Below are positions 7,739 to 15,753 of a stretch of 64,000 nucleotides of DNA, piece after piece. Position numbers and translations under genes: made by a program. The notes under the pieces were generated by a model, which ran no database searches, was not told the origin of the DNA, and saw only the letters and a program-made list of their open reading frames with translations. Numbering within the stretch: position 1 is the stretch's first letter; the number at the start of each line of letters is the position of its first letter. Where the stretch lies: positions 482,695 through 546,694 of the forward strand of contig NZ_VSFF01000010.1 of assembly GCF_008085905.1 (NCBI RefSeq). The letters run 5' to 3'. Source of the DNA: Actinomadura syzygii. GTDB lineage: Bacteria; Actinomycetota; Actinomycetes; Streptosporangiales; Streptosporangiaceae.

Positions 7739-7767
7739 CAGCGAAGGATTACTACGAAGCGCCGCAT
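7723..7767 (-). CDS. Leader peptide with FVVIL run
   Basis: 14 codons, ATG (7765-7767) to TGA: MRRFVVILRCRSGA. AGG lies 7 nt upstream. The hydrophobic VVIL run followed by an Arg/Gly-type tail parallels the cimA and ilvB leaders, and the operator-like dyad lies at a matching distance (56 nt). It leads into the 34-residue ORF, the FhuF-like gene and leuB. Confidence 0.65.
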   Translation of the reverse strand: MRRFVVILRCRSGA

Positions 7768-7823
7768 GACTACCTGCGAGATTACCTCTGGTCAAGAGGG
7801 GTTGTCCCGACCCGTGGCGGAAA

Positions 7824-7840
7824 ATCTCACCATATGAGAT
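7824..7840. promoter_or_regulatory. Operator-like dyad ATCTC-N7-GAGAT
   Basis: ATCTCACCATATGAGAT, perfect arms with a 7-bp spacer. Its core TCTCACCAT.TGAGA is nearly identical to the ilvB site (GTCTCACCATTTGAGAC). It lies between the serA stop and the leader at 7767, so it should control the leader-FhuF-leuB unit. Confidence 0.7.
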
Positions 7841-7880
7841 GGCAAGCGTCCGCCACGGGCCCGGAGGGGAAGCGTCCCGC

Positions 7881-9470
7881 TCAGCCGTCGAGGTCGACGC
7901 GGCGGCCCATGTCGGCGCCCACCTCGGCGGTGATCGCGTCGACGAGCTGCGGCGGGATCGCGGAGTCGACGGTCAGCGCGATCAGCGCGCGGCCGCCCTT
8001 GGCGTCCCGGCCGACCTGCATCCCGGCGATGTTGACCTGCGCGTCGCCGAGCAGGTTGCCGACCGCGCCGACGATCCCGGGACGGTCGACGTAGGAGAAG
8101 AACGCCATGTGCTCGGTCGGGACGAGCTCCATGTTGTAGCCGTTGATCTCGATGAGCCGCTCGGCGTGCTTCGGGCCGGTGAGCGTGCCGGACACCGACA
8201 CGACCTCGCCGCCGGACATCGTCCCGCGGACCTGCACGACGTTGCGCCAGTCGGGGCTGTCCTCGCTGGTGGTGAGGGTGACCTCGACGCCGCGGTCGCG
8301 GGCCAGCAGCGGGGCGTTGACGAACGTCACGGCCTCCTCGGTCACGTCCACGAACACGCCCTTGAGCGCGGCGAGCTCCAGCACCTTGACGTCGTGCTCG
8401 GCGATCTCGCCGCGGACGACGACGTCCAGCCGGACGGGGACGCCGCCCGCGAGCGCGGTGAAGATGCGGCCGAGCTTCTCGGTGAGCGGCAGGCCGGGCT
8501 TCACGTCCTCGGCGACGGCGCCGCCCTGCACGTTGACCGCGTCCGGGACGAACTCGCCGGACAGCGCGAGCCGCACCGACCGGGCGACCTGCGTGCCCGC
8601 CTTCTCCTGCGCCTCGTGGGTGCTGGCGCCGAGGTGCGGGGTGACCACGACGTTGTCGTGGTGGAACAGCGGGCTCTCGGTCATCGGCTCGGAGGTGAAC
8701 ACGTCGAGGCCGGCGCCGGCGACCCGGCCGTCCTTGATCGCGAGGTCGAGCGCCTCCTCGTCGACGATCCCGCCGCGGGCGGCGTTGACGATCCGCACCT
8801 CGGGCTTGACCAGGCGCAGCTCGCGGTCGCCGATGAGGCCGAGCGTCTCCGGCGTCTTCGGCAGGTGGACGGTGATGAAGTCGCTGTCGGCGAGCAGCTC
8901 GTCGAGCGTGACGAGCTTCACGCCGAGCTGCGCGGCGCGGGCCGCCTGCACGTACGGGTCGTAGGCGATCACGTTCATGTCGAAGGCGGCGAGGCGCTGC
9001 GCGACGAGGACGCCGATGCGCCCGAGGCCGAGCACGCCGACCGTCTTGCCCTGCAGCTCGACGCCGGTGTACTTGGACCGCTTCCACTCGCCCTTCTTGA
9101 GCGCGCCGTGCCCCTGCGGCACGTTCCGGGCGGTGGCGAGCAGCAGCGCGATCGCGTGCTCGGCGGCGGTGACGATGTTGGACGTGGGCGCGTTGACGAC
9201 CATGACGCCGGCCTTGGTGGCGGCCTCCACGTCGACGTTGTCGAGGCCGACGCCCGCGCGGGCGACGACCCGCAGCTTCGAGGCGTGCTGGAACACCTCG
9301 GCGGTGACCTTGGTGGCGCTGCGGACGATCAGCGCGTCGACGTCGGCCACGGCGGGCAGCAGCTGGGCTTTGTCGCTGCCGTCGACGTGGCGGACCTCGA
9401 AGTCGGCCTCCAGCACGGCGATGCCGGCCGGGGAGAGTTCTTCAGCGACGAGGACGACGGGCATGCTCAA
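7881..9470 (-). CDS. serA: D-3-phosphoglycerate dehydrogenase
   Basis: 529 residues, the long type I enzyme: split substrate domain, NAD-binding Rossmann domain, an intervening (ASB) domain and a C-terminal ACT domain. It oxidises 3-phosphoglycerate with NAD+, the first step of serine synthesis. Seen: VVARAGVGLDNVDVEAATKA, KTVGVLGLGRIGVLVAQRLA (NAD site), VNAARGGIVDEEAL, VVTPHLGASTHEAQ with the catalytic His, and the ACT segment VDRPGIVGAVGNLLGDAQVN, which in this family senses serine. The start TTG (MSMPVVLVAE) has AAGGA 9 nt upstream; an ATG two codons later is possible. Confidence 0.96.
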   Translation of the reverse strand: MSMPVVLVAEELSPAGIAVLEADFEVRHVDGSDKAQLLPAVADVDALIVRSATKVTAEVFQHASKLRVVARAGVGLDNVDVEAATKAGVMVVNAPTSNIVTAAEHAIALLLATARNVPQGHGALKKGEWKRSKYTGVELQGKTVGVLGLGRIGVLVAQRLAAFDMNVIAYDPYVQAARAAQLGVKLVTLDELLADSDFITVHLPKTPETLGLIGDRELRLVKPEVRIVNAARGGIVDEEALDLAIKDGRVAGAGLDVFTSEPMTESPLFHHDNVVVTPHLGASTHEAQEKAGTQVARSVRLALSGEFVPDAVNVQGGAVAEDVKPGLPLTEKLGRIFTALAGGVPVRLDVVVRGEIAEHDVKVLELAALKGVFVDVTEEAVTFVNAPLLARDRGVEVTLTTSEDSPDWRNVVQVRGTMSGGEVVSVSGTLTGPKHAERLIEINGYNMELVPTEHMAFFSYVDRPGIVGAVGNLLGDAQVNIAGMQVGRDAKGGRALIALTVDSAIPPQLVDAITAEVGADMGRRVDLDG

Positions 9471-9638
9471 GGAAGACAGTCCTTCGGGATGTGGATGGAA
9501 TGTGATCTGTGCAGGTGAAGTCGCGGGTCACCTCGTCGTGCCCTCGCCCCTCCGCGAGTCTATCTCCAGTGGGGTGGAGCGGTTCGCGGCAGGGAGACAC
9601 CCACCGGTAAGTCGTGGTTCGTCCGGCTCATGACGCCG

Positions 9639-10307
9639 TCAGGCCGCGTTCGGCTCCGGCACCGCCGCCAGCACGGACGCGACCCGCTCCGCGTCGGCGA
9701 CGTGGACGTGCGGGACGTCCACGTACACGCGCAGCGGCCCGGCGGGCAGCCCCAGCGCGTCGGCGACCTGGACCTGCACGTCGCGCAGCGGAATGTAGGT
9801 CAGGTACCCGCGGTGGACGTCCTGCGACCGGAACATCGCCGTCATGATCAGCCGGTAGCCGCGGATGCGGAAGGACAGCGCCGTCAGGCACGGCAGCCCC
9901 TCCGCCGGCTCGCCGGGGACCGTGAGCGAGATCCACGCGCTGGTCGTCCACGGGCGGGCGCGCAGCAGGTCGACGACCCAGCGGATCTGGTCGTTGCCCT
10001 GGAGGTCGTGCAGCCGCGGCCAGTACCGCCCGCGGACCGGGCGGCGGGTGCGCTCCTGCGCCCGCCGGACGAGCCGCGCCCGGTCGCCGTGCTCGTAGAG
10101 GATCGGGTCCTCCCAGCTGAGCGAGGCGACCTCGAACAGCAGCGGCGGGCCCTCGATGATGGGGCCGCCGTCCTCGAGCCCGGCCTCTCCGGCCGCCCAG
10201 ACGTGCCGCAGGACGCCGATCCAGGCGTGCCCGCACGTCTCGAAGCGCCGGACGTCCTTCTCCTCGGCCGCCGGCACGTCACGGCTCCCGGCCGTTTTCA
10301 CGGTCAT
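9639..10307 (-). CDS. Thymidylate-synthase-fold protein
   Basis: 222 residues. The C-terminal half follows the thymidylate synthase pattern: GLPCLTALSFRIRGYRLIMT holds the catalytic-type cysteine C140, then AMFRSQDVHRGYLTYIPL (TS: QRS.D..LG.P.NI), then VADALGLPAGPLRVYVDVPH (TS: D.H.Y). It is shorter than classical ThyA (about 264), and several TS residues differ, for example YIP for FNI. Such relatives act as pyrimidine hydroxymethylases/methylases in phage or nucleoside-antibiotic clusters, or remain unassigned. No partner gene is nearby, so the role is unknown. Confidence 0.75.
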   Translation of the reverse strand: MTVKTAGSRDVPAAEEKDVRRFETCGHAWIGVLRHVWAAGEAGLEDGGPIIEGPPLLFEVASLSWEDPILYEHGDRARLVRRAQERTRRPVRGRYWPRLHDLQGNDQIRWVVDLLRARPWTTSAWISLTVPGEPAEGLPCLTALSFRIRGYRLIMTAMFRSQDVHRGYLTYIPLRDVQVQVADALGLPAGPLRVYVDVPHVHVADAERVASVLAAVPEPNAA

Positions 10308-10637
10308 GTGGATTTCGCCCGCGGCAATTGCCCGGCCGCGCGTTCGCCGCGCGGGAGGCGAATTCCGCCGTGCCGCCGGCTCTCGGCTCTCCGTCGTTCC
10401 CGACCTGCATCACACCACTCATGCGCCGCGCCCCTTTGCCGCTCCGGCGGCGGTCACACGAGGTTCAGCGCGGGGAGTCCCGCGTCGGCCGCGGCCGTCA
10501 CGGCTTTCTTCAAGTATCAGGCAAAGTGCGCCAGAACTACAGAGGATTTTGTTCAAATCGTGCCTTCACCCGCATTCTGACGGCTGGCGTGATGATCGGT
10601 CACTGGCCAATCCGTCCAAAATAGGGATGATCAGGGC
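10308..10637. other. 330-base intergenic stretch upstream of the TS-like gene
   Basis: Lies between the DUF2079 stop and the TS-like start, both minus strand. The part near 10500-10620 is clearly AT-richer than its surroundings (TTTTGTTCAAATCG and similar) and is a likely promoter region. I saw no convincing small ORF, RNA gene or repeat in it. Confidence 0.4.
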
Positions 10638-12128
10638 TTACCACGGATCGGGGCCGGGACGGTACAGGACGACGTACCCCTCCCGGCGGAACACCTCGCG
10701 GTAGCCCTCGGCGGCCAGTTCCTCGACCCGGCGGCGCTGGTCGGTCACGCTCGCGAAGGGGAACTCCTGCCGTGCCACGTAGGCGAGGACCCACGGGGCG
10801 CCGCGGGAGCGCTCGTCCCACAGCAGGACGCGGGCGCGGGTCGTGAGCGCGGGGCCGACGCCGTTCGCCGCCTCGACCAGCGCGCCGTCCGGGATCCGCG
10901 CCGCCGCGGCGGCCGCCGCGCGGGCCCGCTCGTTCGGCCGCCACAGCGCCGGGTCGGCCAGATGCCGGTAGGTGAAGAACGGGACGCAGGCCAGCATCGC
11001 CGCCAGGATCGCGGCCCCCGGCAGGACGGCCGGCCACCCGCGCGCCCTCCGGATCCGGCCGCGCAACCGGGTCGCGCCGTCCACCGCCGCCAGGACGAGC
11101 ACGGCGATGATGAACGCGTTGTAGTGGTAGTGCGGCTCCCACCAGTTGCTGAAACGGCTGTTCAGCATCCGTTCGGCGAGCAGCGGCAGGACCGTCAGGG
11201 TCAGCGGCGAGACCAGCGGCAGCAGGAACAGCGGCAGGACGACCAGCGCCACCGTCAGGACCTTCTGCGGCGGGGTGCCGAGGACGGCGGCGACGTCCCA
11301 CGGATGCGTCAGCGCGTGCACCGCGGCGTGCGGCAGGTCGGGGCCGAGGGAGCCGTAGGCCCAGTAGTAGTCCTTGTCGCCGCCGAACGCGGCGGTGACG
11401 ACGCGGGAGCAGATCCAGGTCGCGACGAGCCCGACGACGGCGTAGGCGAGGCCCGCGCGGCGGTCGTCCCGGGAGTCGCGGCGGGTGGCGAGGAACATGC
11501 CGAAGCCCACGAGCAGCAGGCCCATGTCCTCCTTGACCAGGAGCAGGGCGCACGCCGCCAAGGCGGCCTGGCCGCGCCGCCCGGCGTCGTGCCGCTCGAC
11601 CATCAGCGCCGACAGCAGCGGGACGAACGCCACCTCGTGGAAGTCGAACGCGAGCGCCTCCGCGACCGGCCACGACAGCGCGTAGCCGCCGGCCGCGCAG
11701 TACGCCGCCGCCGCGCCGAGCCTGCGCTCGGTGAACCGGAAGACCGGGACGATCGCGAGCGCGAGCAGCACCGCCTGCGCGAGCAGCAGCGTCGCGGGGC
11801 CGTCGTGGATCCAGTACAGCGGGGCCAGCAGGGCGAGGATCGGCGAGAAGTGGTCGCCGAGGACGGCGAACCCGGGCCCGAAGCCGTTGTGGACGCCCTT
11901 CACCATCGAGACCGGCGCCTCGAACCGGCTGTAGGAGCGGATCGCCTGGTCGAAGATGACGAGGTCGTAGCTGCCCGCCCGGAACGCGCGCAGCCGCAGC
12001 AGCGAGTACGCGCCGTAGAGCGCCGCGCCGCCCGCGACCATCGCCGCGAGCGCGGCGCGCCGCCGCCGGGACGGCCGCGCGGTCGGCGCGACGCCGGCGC
12101 GTCCCCCCACCGCCACCGCCTCAGCCAC
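10638..12128 (-). CDS. DUF2079 polytopic membrane protein
   Basis: 496 residues from a GTG at 12126-12128. It has about ten hydrophobic segments, a luminal/extracytoplasmic loop with SYDLVIFDQAIRSYSRFEAP (the DUF2079 signature) and GDHFSPILALLAPLYWIHDG, then FDFHEVAFVPLLSALM and LVKEDMGLLLVGFG. DUF2079 proteins resemble GT-C glycosyltransferases, with acidic residues in the first loop (D..IFDQ). Acceptor and donor are unknown. A reading frame continues upstream to 13733 but there it is only the shadow of the permease gene. The start is uncertain because no good ribosome site was found. Confidence 0.82.
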   Translation of the reverse strand: MAEAVAVGGRAGVAPTARPSRRRRAALAAMVAGGAALYGAYSLLRLRAFRAGSYDLVIFDQAIRSYSRFEAPVSMVKGVHNGFGPGFAVLGDHFSPILALLAPLYWIHDGPATLLLAQAVLLALAIVPVFRFTERRLGAAAAYCAAGGYALSWPVAEALAFDFHEVAFVPLLSALMVERHDAGRRGQAALAACALLLVKEDMGLLLVGFGMFLATRRDSRDDRRAGLAYAVVGLVATWICSRVVTAAFGGDKDYYWAYGSLGPDLPHAAVHALTHPWDVAAVLGTPPQKVLTVALVVLPLFLLPLVSPLTLTVLPLLAERMLNSRFSNWWEPHYHYNAFIIAVLVLAAVDGATRLRGRIRRARGWPAVLPGAAILAAMLACVPFFTYRHLADPALWRPNERARAAAAAAARIPDGALVEAANGVGPALTTRARVLLWDERSRGAPWVLAYVARQEFPFASVTDQRRRVEELAAEGYREVFRREGYVVLYRPGPDPW

Positions 12129-12229
12129 GCGCCGGACGCTACCACCGCCTCCGGCGCGCGGCTGAACCGGCACGTGGACCGGCGCGGCCGGTCCGGCGAG
12201 GCGCGCCCCCTGACCGGACCGGCCCGTCA

Positions 12230-14221
12230 CTACCCCGCCGCGCGGCGCGTCATCGGCAGCCGGCCGGCGGTGAACATCCCGGCGGCGAGCGCCGCGACGA
12301 GCGGGACGACGACCCCGATGGCGATCAGCAGCAGCCACGGCACGTCCAGGATCGCCCCGTGCGCCGGCACGCTCCCGTCGGACGCCTCGAGATCCTCGGT
12401 GAGCGGGCGCGTCACGGCGAAGCCGGGCACGAGCCCGCCCGCGATGCCGAGCCAGCAGCCGATCCCCGCGACGACCACGGCCTGGGCCATCGTCAGCACC
12501 CGCCGGGTCCGGGGCCGGGCGCCGACCGCGGCGAGGGTGGCGAGGTCGGGCCTGGCGTCGGCGGCGGCCAGCCCGGTCGAGATCAGCGCGCCGCCGAGGA
12601 CCAGCGCGGCGGCGACTCCCGCGAGCAGCAGCAGGACGCCGTCGAGGGACTCGGTGAAGCCCCGCTCGACGTAGACCAGCTCGGACTCCGGGGTGTACCG
12701 GGAGATCGTCGTCTTCAGCCGCGACTCCTCGGCCTTGGTGACCCGGTGGTCGGCGCGGTCGACGCCGTACGCCTCCGTGTGCAGCGGGAGCCCGGTCCGC
12801 GCGGCGACGGCGGGCGGGATGATCGTCCGCACGTGCGGCTCCCCGGCGGCGGCGACGGCCGGGACGTCCCTGATGACGCGGCCCTTCCCCTGCCCGTCCT
12901 GGTACTGGATGCGCATGGTCGTCGTCCCGCTCGCGGGCGGCCGCGACCGGAACATGACGACCTTGCCCGCGGTCAGCGCGGCGCTGACGGCCGGGTCGTC
13001 GCGGCCGAGCAGCAGGCGCGCCTCGCGGGGCCCGCCGACCACGTTGTCCAGGAGGATCTCCCGCATGCCGTCGTCGTCCTTGCCGGCGACGAGCACCGAG
13101 GGGCACCCGGGGGTGGCCGCGCGGTCGCAGGACCCCTCCTCGTACGGCAGGACCTTCAGGGTCTGGACGGGCACGCCGGCCAGGTCGGCGCGGACGGCCC
13201 GCCCGACCTCGTCCGCGCGTTCCATCGGCATGCGGACCAGGGTCGTCCCCATCGGCAGTTCCGGGCGGTACTCGATCTCCCGCTGGCGGAAGTCGCTGGC
13301 GCCCCCGATGGCCAGCGCGGTGACGGCGGCCACGGCGGCGGTGATCGCCGCGACGGCCGGGGCGGTGCGGGCGCGGTTGCGGGCGGCGTCCCGGACGGCG
13401 AGGCGCAGCGGCAGCGGCAGCCTGGACGCGACGCGCCCCGACGCCCCGACGACCGCCGGGCAGACCATCACCAGCCCGATGATGATCGCCGCCGCGCCGA
13501 GCGCCGCGCCGAACTCGCGCATCACCCGCACGCCGACCAGCGAGATCCCGATGCCGGCGACGACCAGCAGGCCGCCGAGCAGCGGCAGGCCGCGGCGGGC
13601 CCGGCCGGGCGGGTCGCGGCGGCCGGCGAGGGCGGACACGACGTCCATCCGGGCGGCCTGCCGGGCGGGGACCAGCGCGGCGAGGACGCCGCTGCCCGCC
13701 GCGACGAGCATCGTGATGACGACGAGTCCCCACGGCACCCGGAACGGGCCGAGCTTGTCGTCGTTCACGGCCTCGATGACCGGCTTCGCGAGCGCCGAGC
13801 CGGCGATCCCGAGCGCCGCCCCGCCGAGCGCGGCGACCCCGCCGATGACCAGACCGCCCGCGAGGACGACGGCGCGCAGGTGCCGGGCCTCCCCGCCCGC
13901 CGCGGCGACGAGCGCGAGGTCGCGGCGGCGGCGGCGGACGTCCACGACGAACGAGGGCCCGGCCAGCAGCACGACCTGGAGCACGATCATCGTGACGACC
14001 AGCGCGCCGATGGCGGTCTCGGCGACGGCCGCGCCCTCCGACACGGGCTCGCCCTCGCCCGCGACCACCGTCCGCGTGGGCTCGGCCGTCCGCATCAGGA
14101 CGGCCAGCATGACGATCAGGGTGGTGGGGAACCCGATCATCGCCAGCACCAGCGCGGTGCGCCCCTTGGACCGCGCCGCGTCCCGCGCCGCCATGCGCAG
14201 CGCGCAGAGATACCCGCTCAC
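12230..14221 (-). CDS. FtsX-like ABC transporter permease
   Basis: 663 residues from GTG (14219-14221), preceded by GGGCGGGA; an ATG at 14275 is a longer alternative. Topology matches FtsX/MacB permeases with two repeats: an N-terminal helix (TALVLAMIGFPTTLIVMLAV), a large extracytoplasmic part, and two sets of membrane helices (VVTMIVLQVVLLAG.., VVLAGGLVIGGVAALGGAAL.., LLLLAGVAAALVLGGALIST.., LLLIAIGVVVPLVAALAAGM). It follows the ATPase gene by 73 nt and makes the exporter with it; substrate unknown, often lipids, peptides or antibiotics. Confidence 0.88.
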   Translation of the reverse strand: MSGYLCALRMAARDAARSKGRTALVLAMIGFPTTLIVMLAVLMRTAEPTRTVVAGEGEPVSEGAAVAETAIGALVVTMIVLQVVLLAGPSFVVDVRRRRRDLALVAAAGGEARHLRAVVLAGGLVIGGVAALGGAALGIAGSALAKPVIEAVNDDKLGPFRVPWGLVVITMLVAAGSGVLAALVPARQAARMDVVSALAGRRDPPGRARRGLPLLGGLLVVAGIGISLVGVRVMREFGAALGAAAIIIGLVMVCPAVVGASGRVASRLPLPLRLAVRDAARNRARTAPAVAAITAAVAAVTALAIGGASDFRQREIEYRPELPMGTTLVRMPMERADEVGRAVRADLAGVPVQTLKVLPYEEGSCDRAATPGCPSVLVAGKDDDGMREILLDNVVGGPREARLLLGRDDPAVSAALTAGKVVMFRSRPPASGTTTMRIQYQDGQGKGRVIRDVPAVAAAGEPHVRTIIPPAVAARTGLPLHTEAYGVDRADHRVTKAEESRLKTTISRYTPESELVYVERGFTESLDGVLLLLAGVAAALVLGGALISTGLAAADARPDLATLAAVGARPRTRRVLTMAQAVVVAGIGCWLGIAGGLVPGFAVTRPLTEDLEASDGSVPAHGAILDVPWLLLIAIGVVVPLVAALAAGMFTAGRLPMTRRAAG

Positions 14222-14294
14222 GGAGTCCCGCCCTTCTGGGGGACGTCCCCCGGGCCCCCGGAGGGTCCGCGCCATGATCCTCGCTTCGCTCCGG

Positions 14295-15011
14295 TCACGG
14301 CGCCTCCCGCAGCAGGCTCTCGGGGCCCGAGGCCGCGGGGGTGGTGTCGACGATCCGGCCGTCGCGCAGGAAGACGACGCGGTCGGCCCAGGCGGCGTGC
14401 CGGGACTCGTGCGTCACCATCAGGCAGGACGCGCCGGCGTCGCAGCGTCCGCGCAGGACGCGCATGATGTCCTCGCCGGTGTTGCTGTCGAGCGCGCCGG
14501 TCGGCTCGTCGGCGAGGACGACCCGCCGGTCGCCGACGAGCGCGCGGGCGATCGCGACGCGCTGCTGCTGGCCGCCGGACATCTCGTCCGGGTAGCGGTC
14601 GGCGAGCTCCTGGACGCCGACCTCGGTGAGCGCGTGCGCCGCCTCGCGGCGGGCCTGCCGGGCGCGGACGCCGTCCAGCTCGCGGGGCAGCATGACGTTC
14701 TCGGCGGCGGTCAGGCTCGGGATGAGGTTGAGGTCCTGGAAGATGTAGCCGACGCTGCGGCGGCGCAGCGCGGACCGTCCGGCCGCGCCGAGCGCGCCGA
14801 GGTCGGCGCCGGCCACGAAGACCTGCCCGGACGACGGGGTGTCGAGCCCGCCCGCGAGCGTCAGCAGGGTCGACTTGCCGGAGCCGGACGGCCCCATCAC
14901 GGCGACGAACTCGCCGGGCGCGACGTCCAGCGTCACGCTCCGGAGGGCGTGCACGAGGCCGGCGCCGCTGCCGTGGTCGCGGCAGACCCCGCGGAGCGCG
15001 AGCAGGCTCAT
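14295..15011 (-). CDS. ABC transporter ATP-binding protein (LolD/MacB type)
   Basis: 238 residues. Walker A GPSGSGKST, Q-loop in YIFQDLNLIPSLTAAENVML, signature MSGGQQQRVAIARALVG, Walker B RRVVLADEPTGALDS and the H-loop MVTHESRHA are all intact. The LDS and AENV motifs mark the LolD/MacB/FtsE-like class that pairs with FtsX-type permeases. Its ATG overlaps the stop of the PadR gene (ATGA), so the two are translationally coupled; the permease follows. Confidence 0.95.
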   Translation of the reverse strand: MSLLALRGVCRDHGSGAGLVHALRSVTLDVAPGEFVAVMGPSGSGKSTLLTLAGGLDTPSSGQVFVAGADLGALGAAGRSALRRRSVGYIFQDLNLIPSLTAAENVMLPRELDGVRARQARREAAHALTEVGVQELADRYPDEMSGGQQQRVAIARALVGDRRVVLADEPTGALDSNTGEDIMRVLRGRCDAGASCLMVTHESRHAAWADRVVFLRDGRIVDTTPAASGPESLLREAP

Positions 15012-15613
15012 CGCCGCGCCTCCTCGTCCGTTTCCGCGGGGGTGTCGGCCGGGCCGGGCGTGGGGGCGGGCGCGCTCACCGCGGGCGGCCCGGCCGACGC
15101 GATGAACGCCTCGCAGTGATCCAGCCAGCGCACCTCGGCCTCCGCCTGGAAGACCATCGACTCCAGGACGAGCCGCCACGCGCGGTCGCCCTGCTCGGCC
15201 GGCGCGGCGGGCGCCGCCATCTTCAGCCGGGTGAGCTCCTGGAGGCCGCGCAGCGTCGCGGTGCGCTGGGCCTGGACGACCCGCGCGACGTCCACGCCCG
15301 GCGTCGTCACGGCCATCGCCAGCTTGATCGCGAGCTCGTCGCGGGGCCGGTCGGTGCGGGTGATCGGCGTGCCGAACCAGCGCCGGACCTCCGCCTCCCC
15401 CGCCGGGGTGATCCGGTAGACGAAGCGGCCCTCGTCGTCGGCGCCGACGCGGGCGACGAGGTCGTCGCGTTCGAGCCTGGACAGCGTGGAGTACACCTGC
15501 CCGATGTTGAGGGGCCAGGTCGCGCCGGTGGACGACTCGAACTCGGCGCGGAGCTGGTAGCCGTAGCGGGGGCCCTGCGACAGCAGGGCCAGCAGGCCGT
15601 GACGTATGGACAT
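15008..15613 (-). CDS. PadR-family transcriptional regulator
   Basis: 201 residues from ATG (15611-15613). The winged-helix domain is clear: SIRHGLLALLSQGPRYGYQL, then GATWPLNIGQVYSTLSRLER, DDLVARV and RFVYRITPAGEAEVRRW. The C-terminal helical domain (about 90-185) is the long PadR-s2/Vir type used for dimerisation, with a Pro/Ala-rich tail. First gene of a PadR-ATPase-permease operon, so it probably represses the exporter in a ligand-dependent way. A palindrome overlaps its promoter region. Confidence 0.92.
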   Translation of the reverse strand: MSIRHGLLALLSQGPRYGYQLRAEFESSTGATWPLNIGQVYSTLSRLERDDLVARVGADDEGRFVYRITPAGEAEVRRWFGTPITRTDRPRDELAIKLAMAVTTPGVDVARVVQAQRTATLRGLQELTRLKMAAPAAPAEQGDRAWRLVLESMVFQAEAEVRWLDHCEAFIASAGPPAVSAPAPTPGPADTPAETDEEARR

Positions 15614-15622
15614 GCCTACCAA

Positions 15623-15641
15623 GTATGCATACCGCGTATGC
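15623..15641. promoter_or_regulatory. Probable PadR operator
   Basis: GTATGCATAC (15623-15632) is a perfect 10-bp palindrome 10 nt upstream of the padR ATG, followed by another GTATGC half-site (15636-15641). Position and the ATGC/GCAT core fit autoregulation by the PadR protein; binding is inferred. Confidence 0.65.
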
Positions 15642-15683
15642 CCATGGCAACACCGAATGTTCACCCGGTGTCCGCGAACGGCT

Positions 15684-15716
15684 GCGGCGTGTCACCCCGC
15701 CGGGGTGACACGCCGC
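15684..15716 (-). terminator. Strong terminator hairpin downstream of ilvC
   Basis: GCGGCGTGTCACCCC, loop GCC, then the exact complement: a 15-bp perfect stem 37 nt past the ilvC stop. It separates the ilvBNC unit from the padR operon. No U-tract. Confidence 0.8.
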
Positions 15717-15753
15717 GATGACATGCCGCTACGCATGCCGCGAAGGAACGGGC

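Noticed and set aside
12129..13733. N-terminal extension of the DUF2079 frame to about 1031 codons
   Set aside because: The extension is Arg-rich shadow of the FtsX-like permease; DUF2079 homology begins near 12128.
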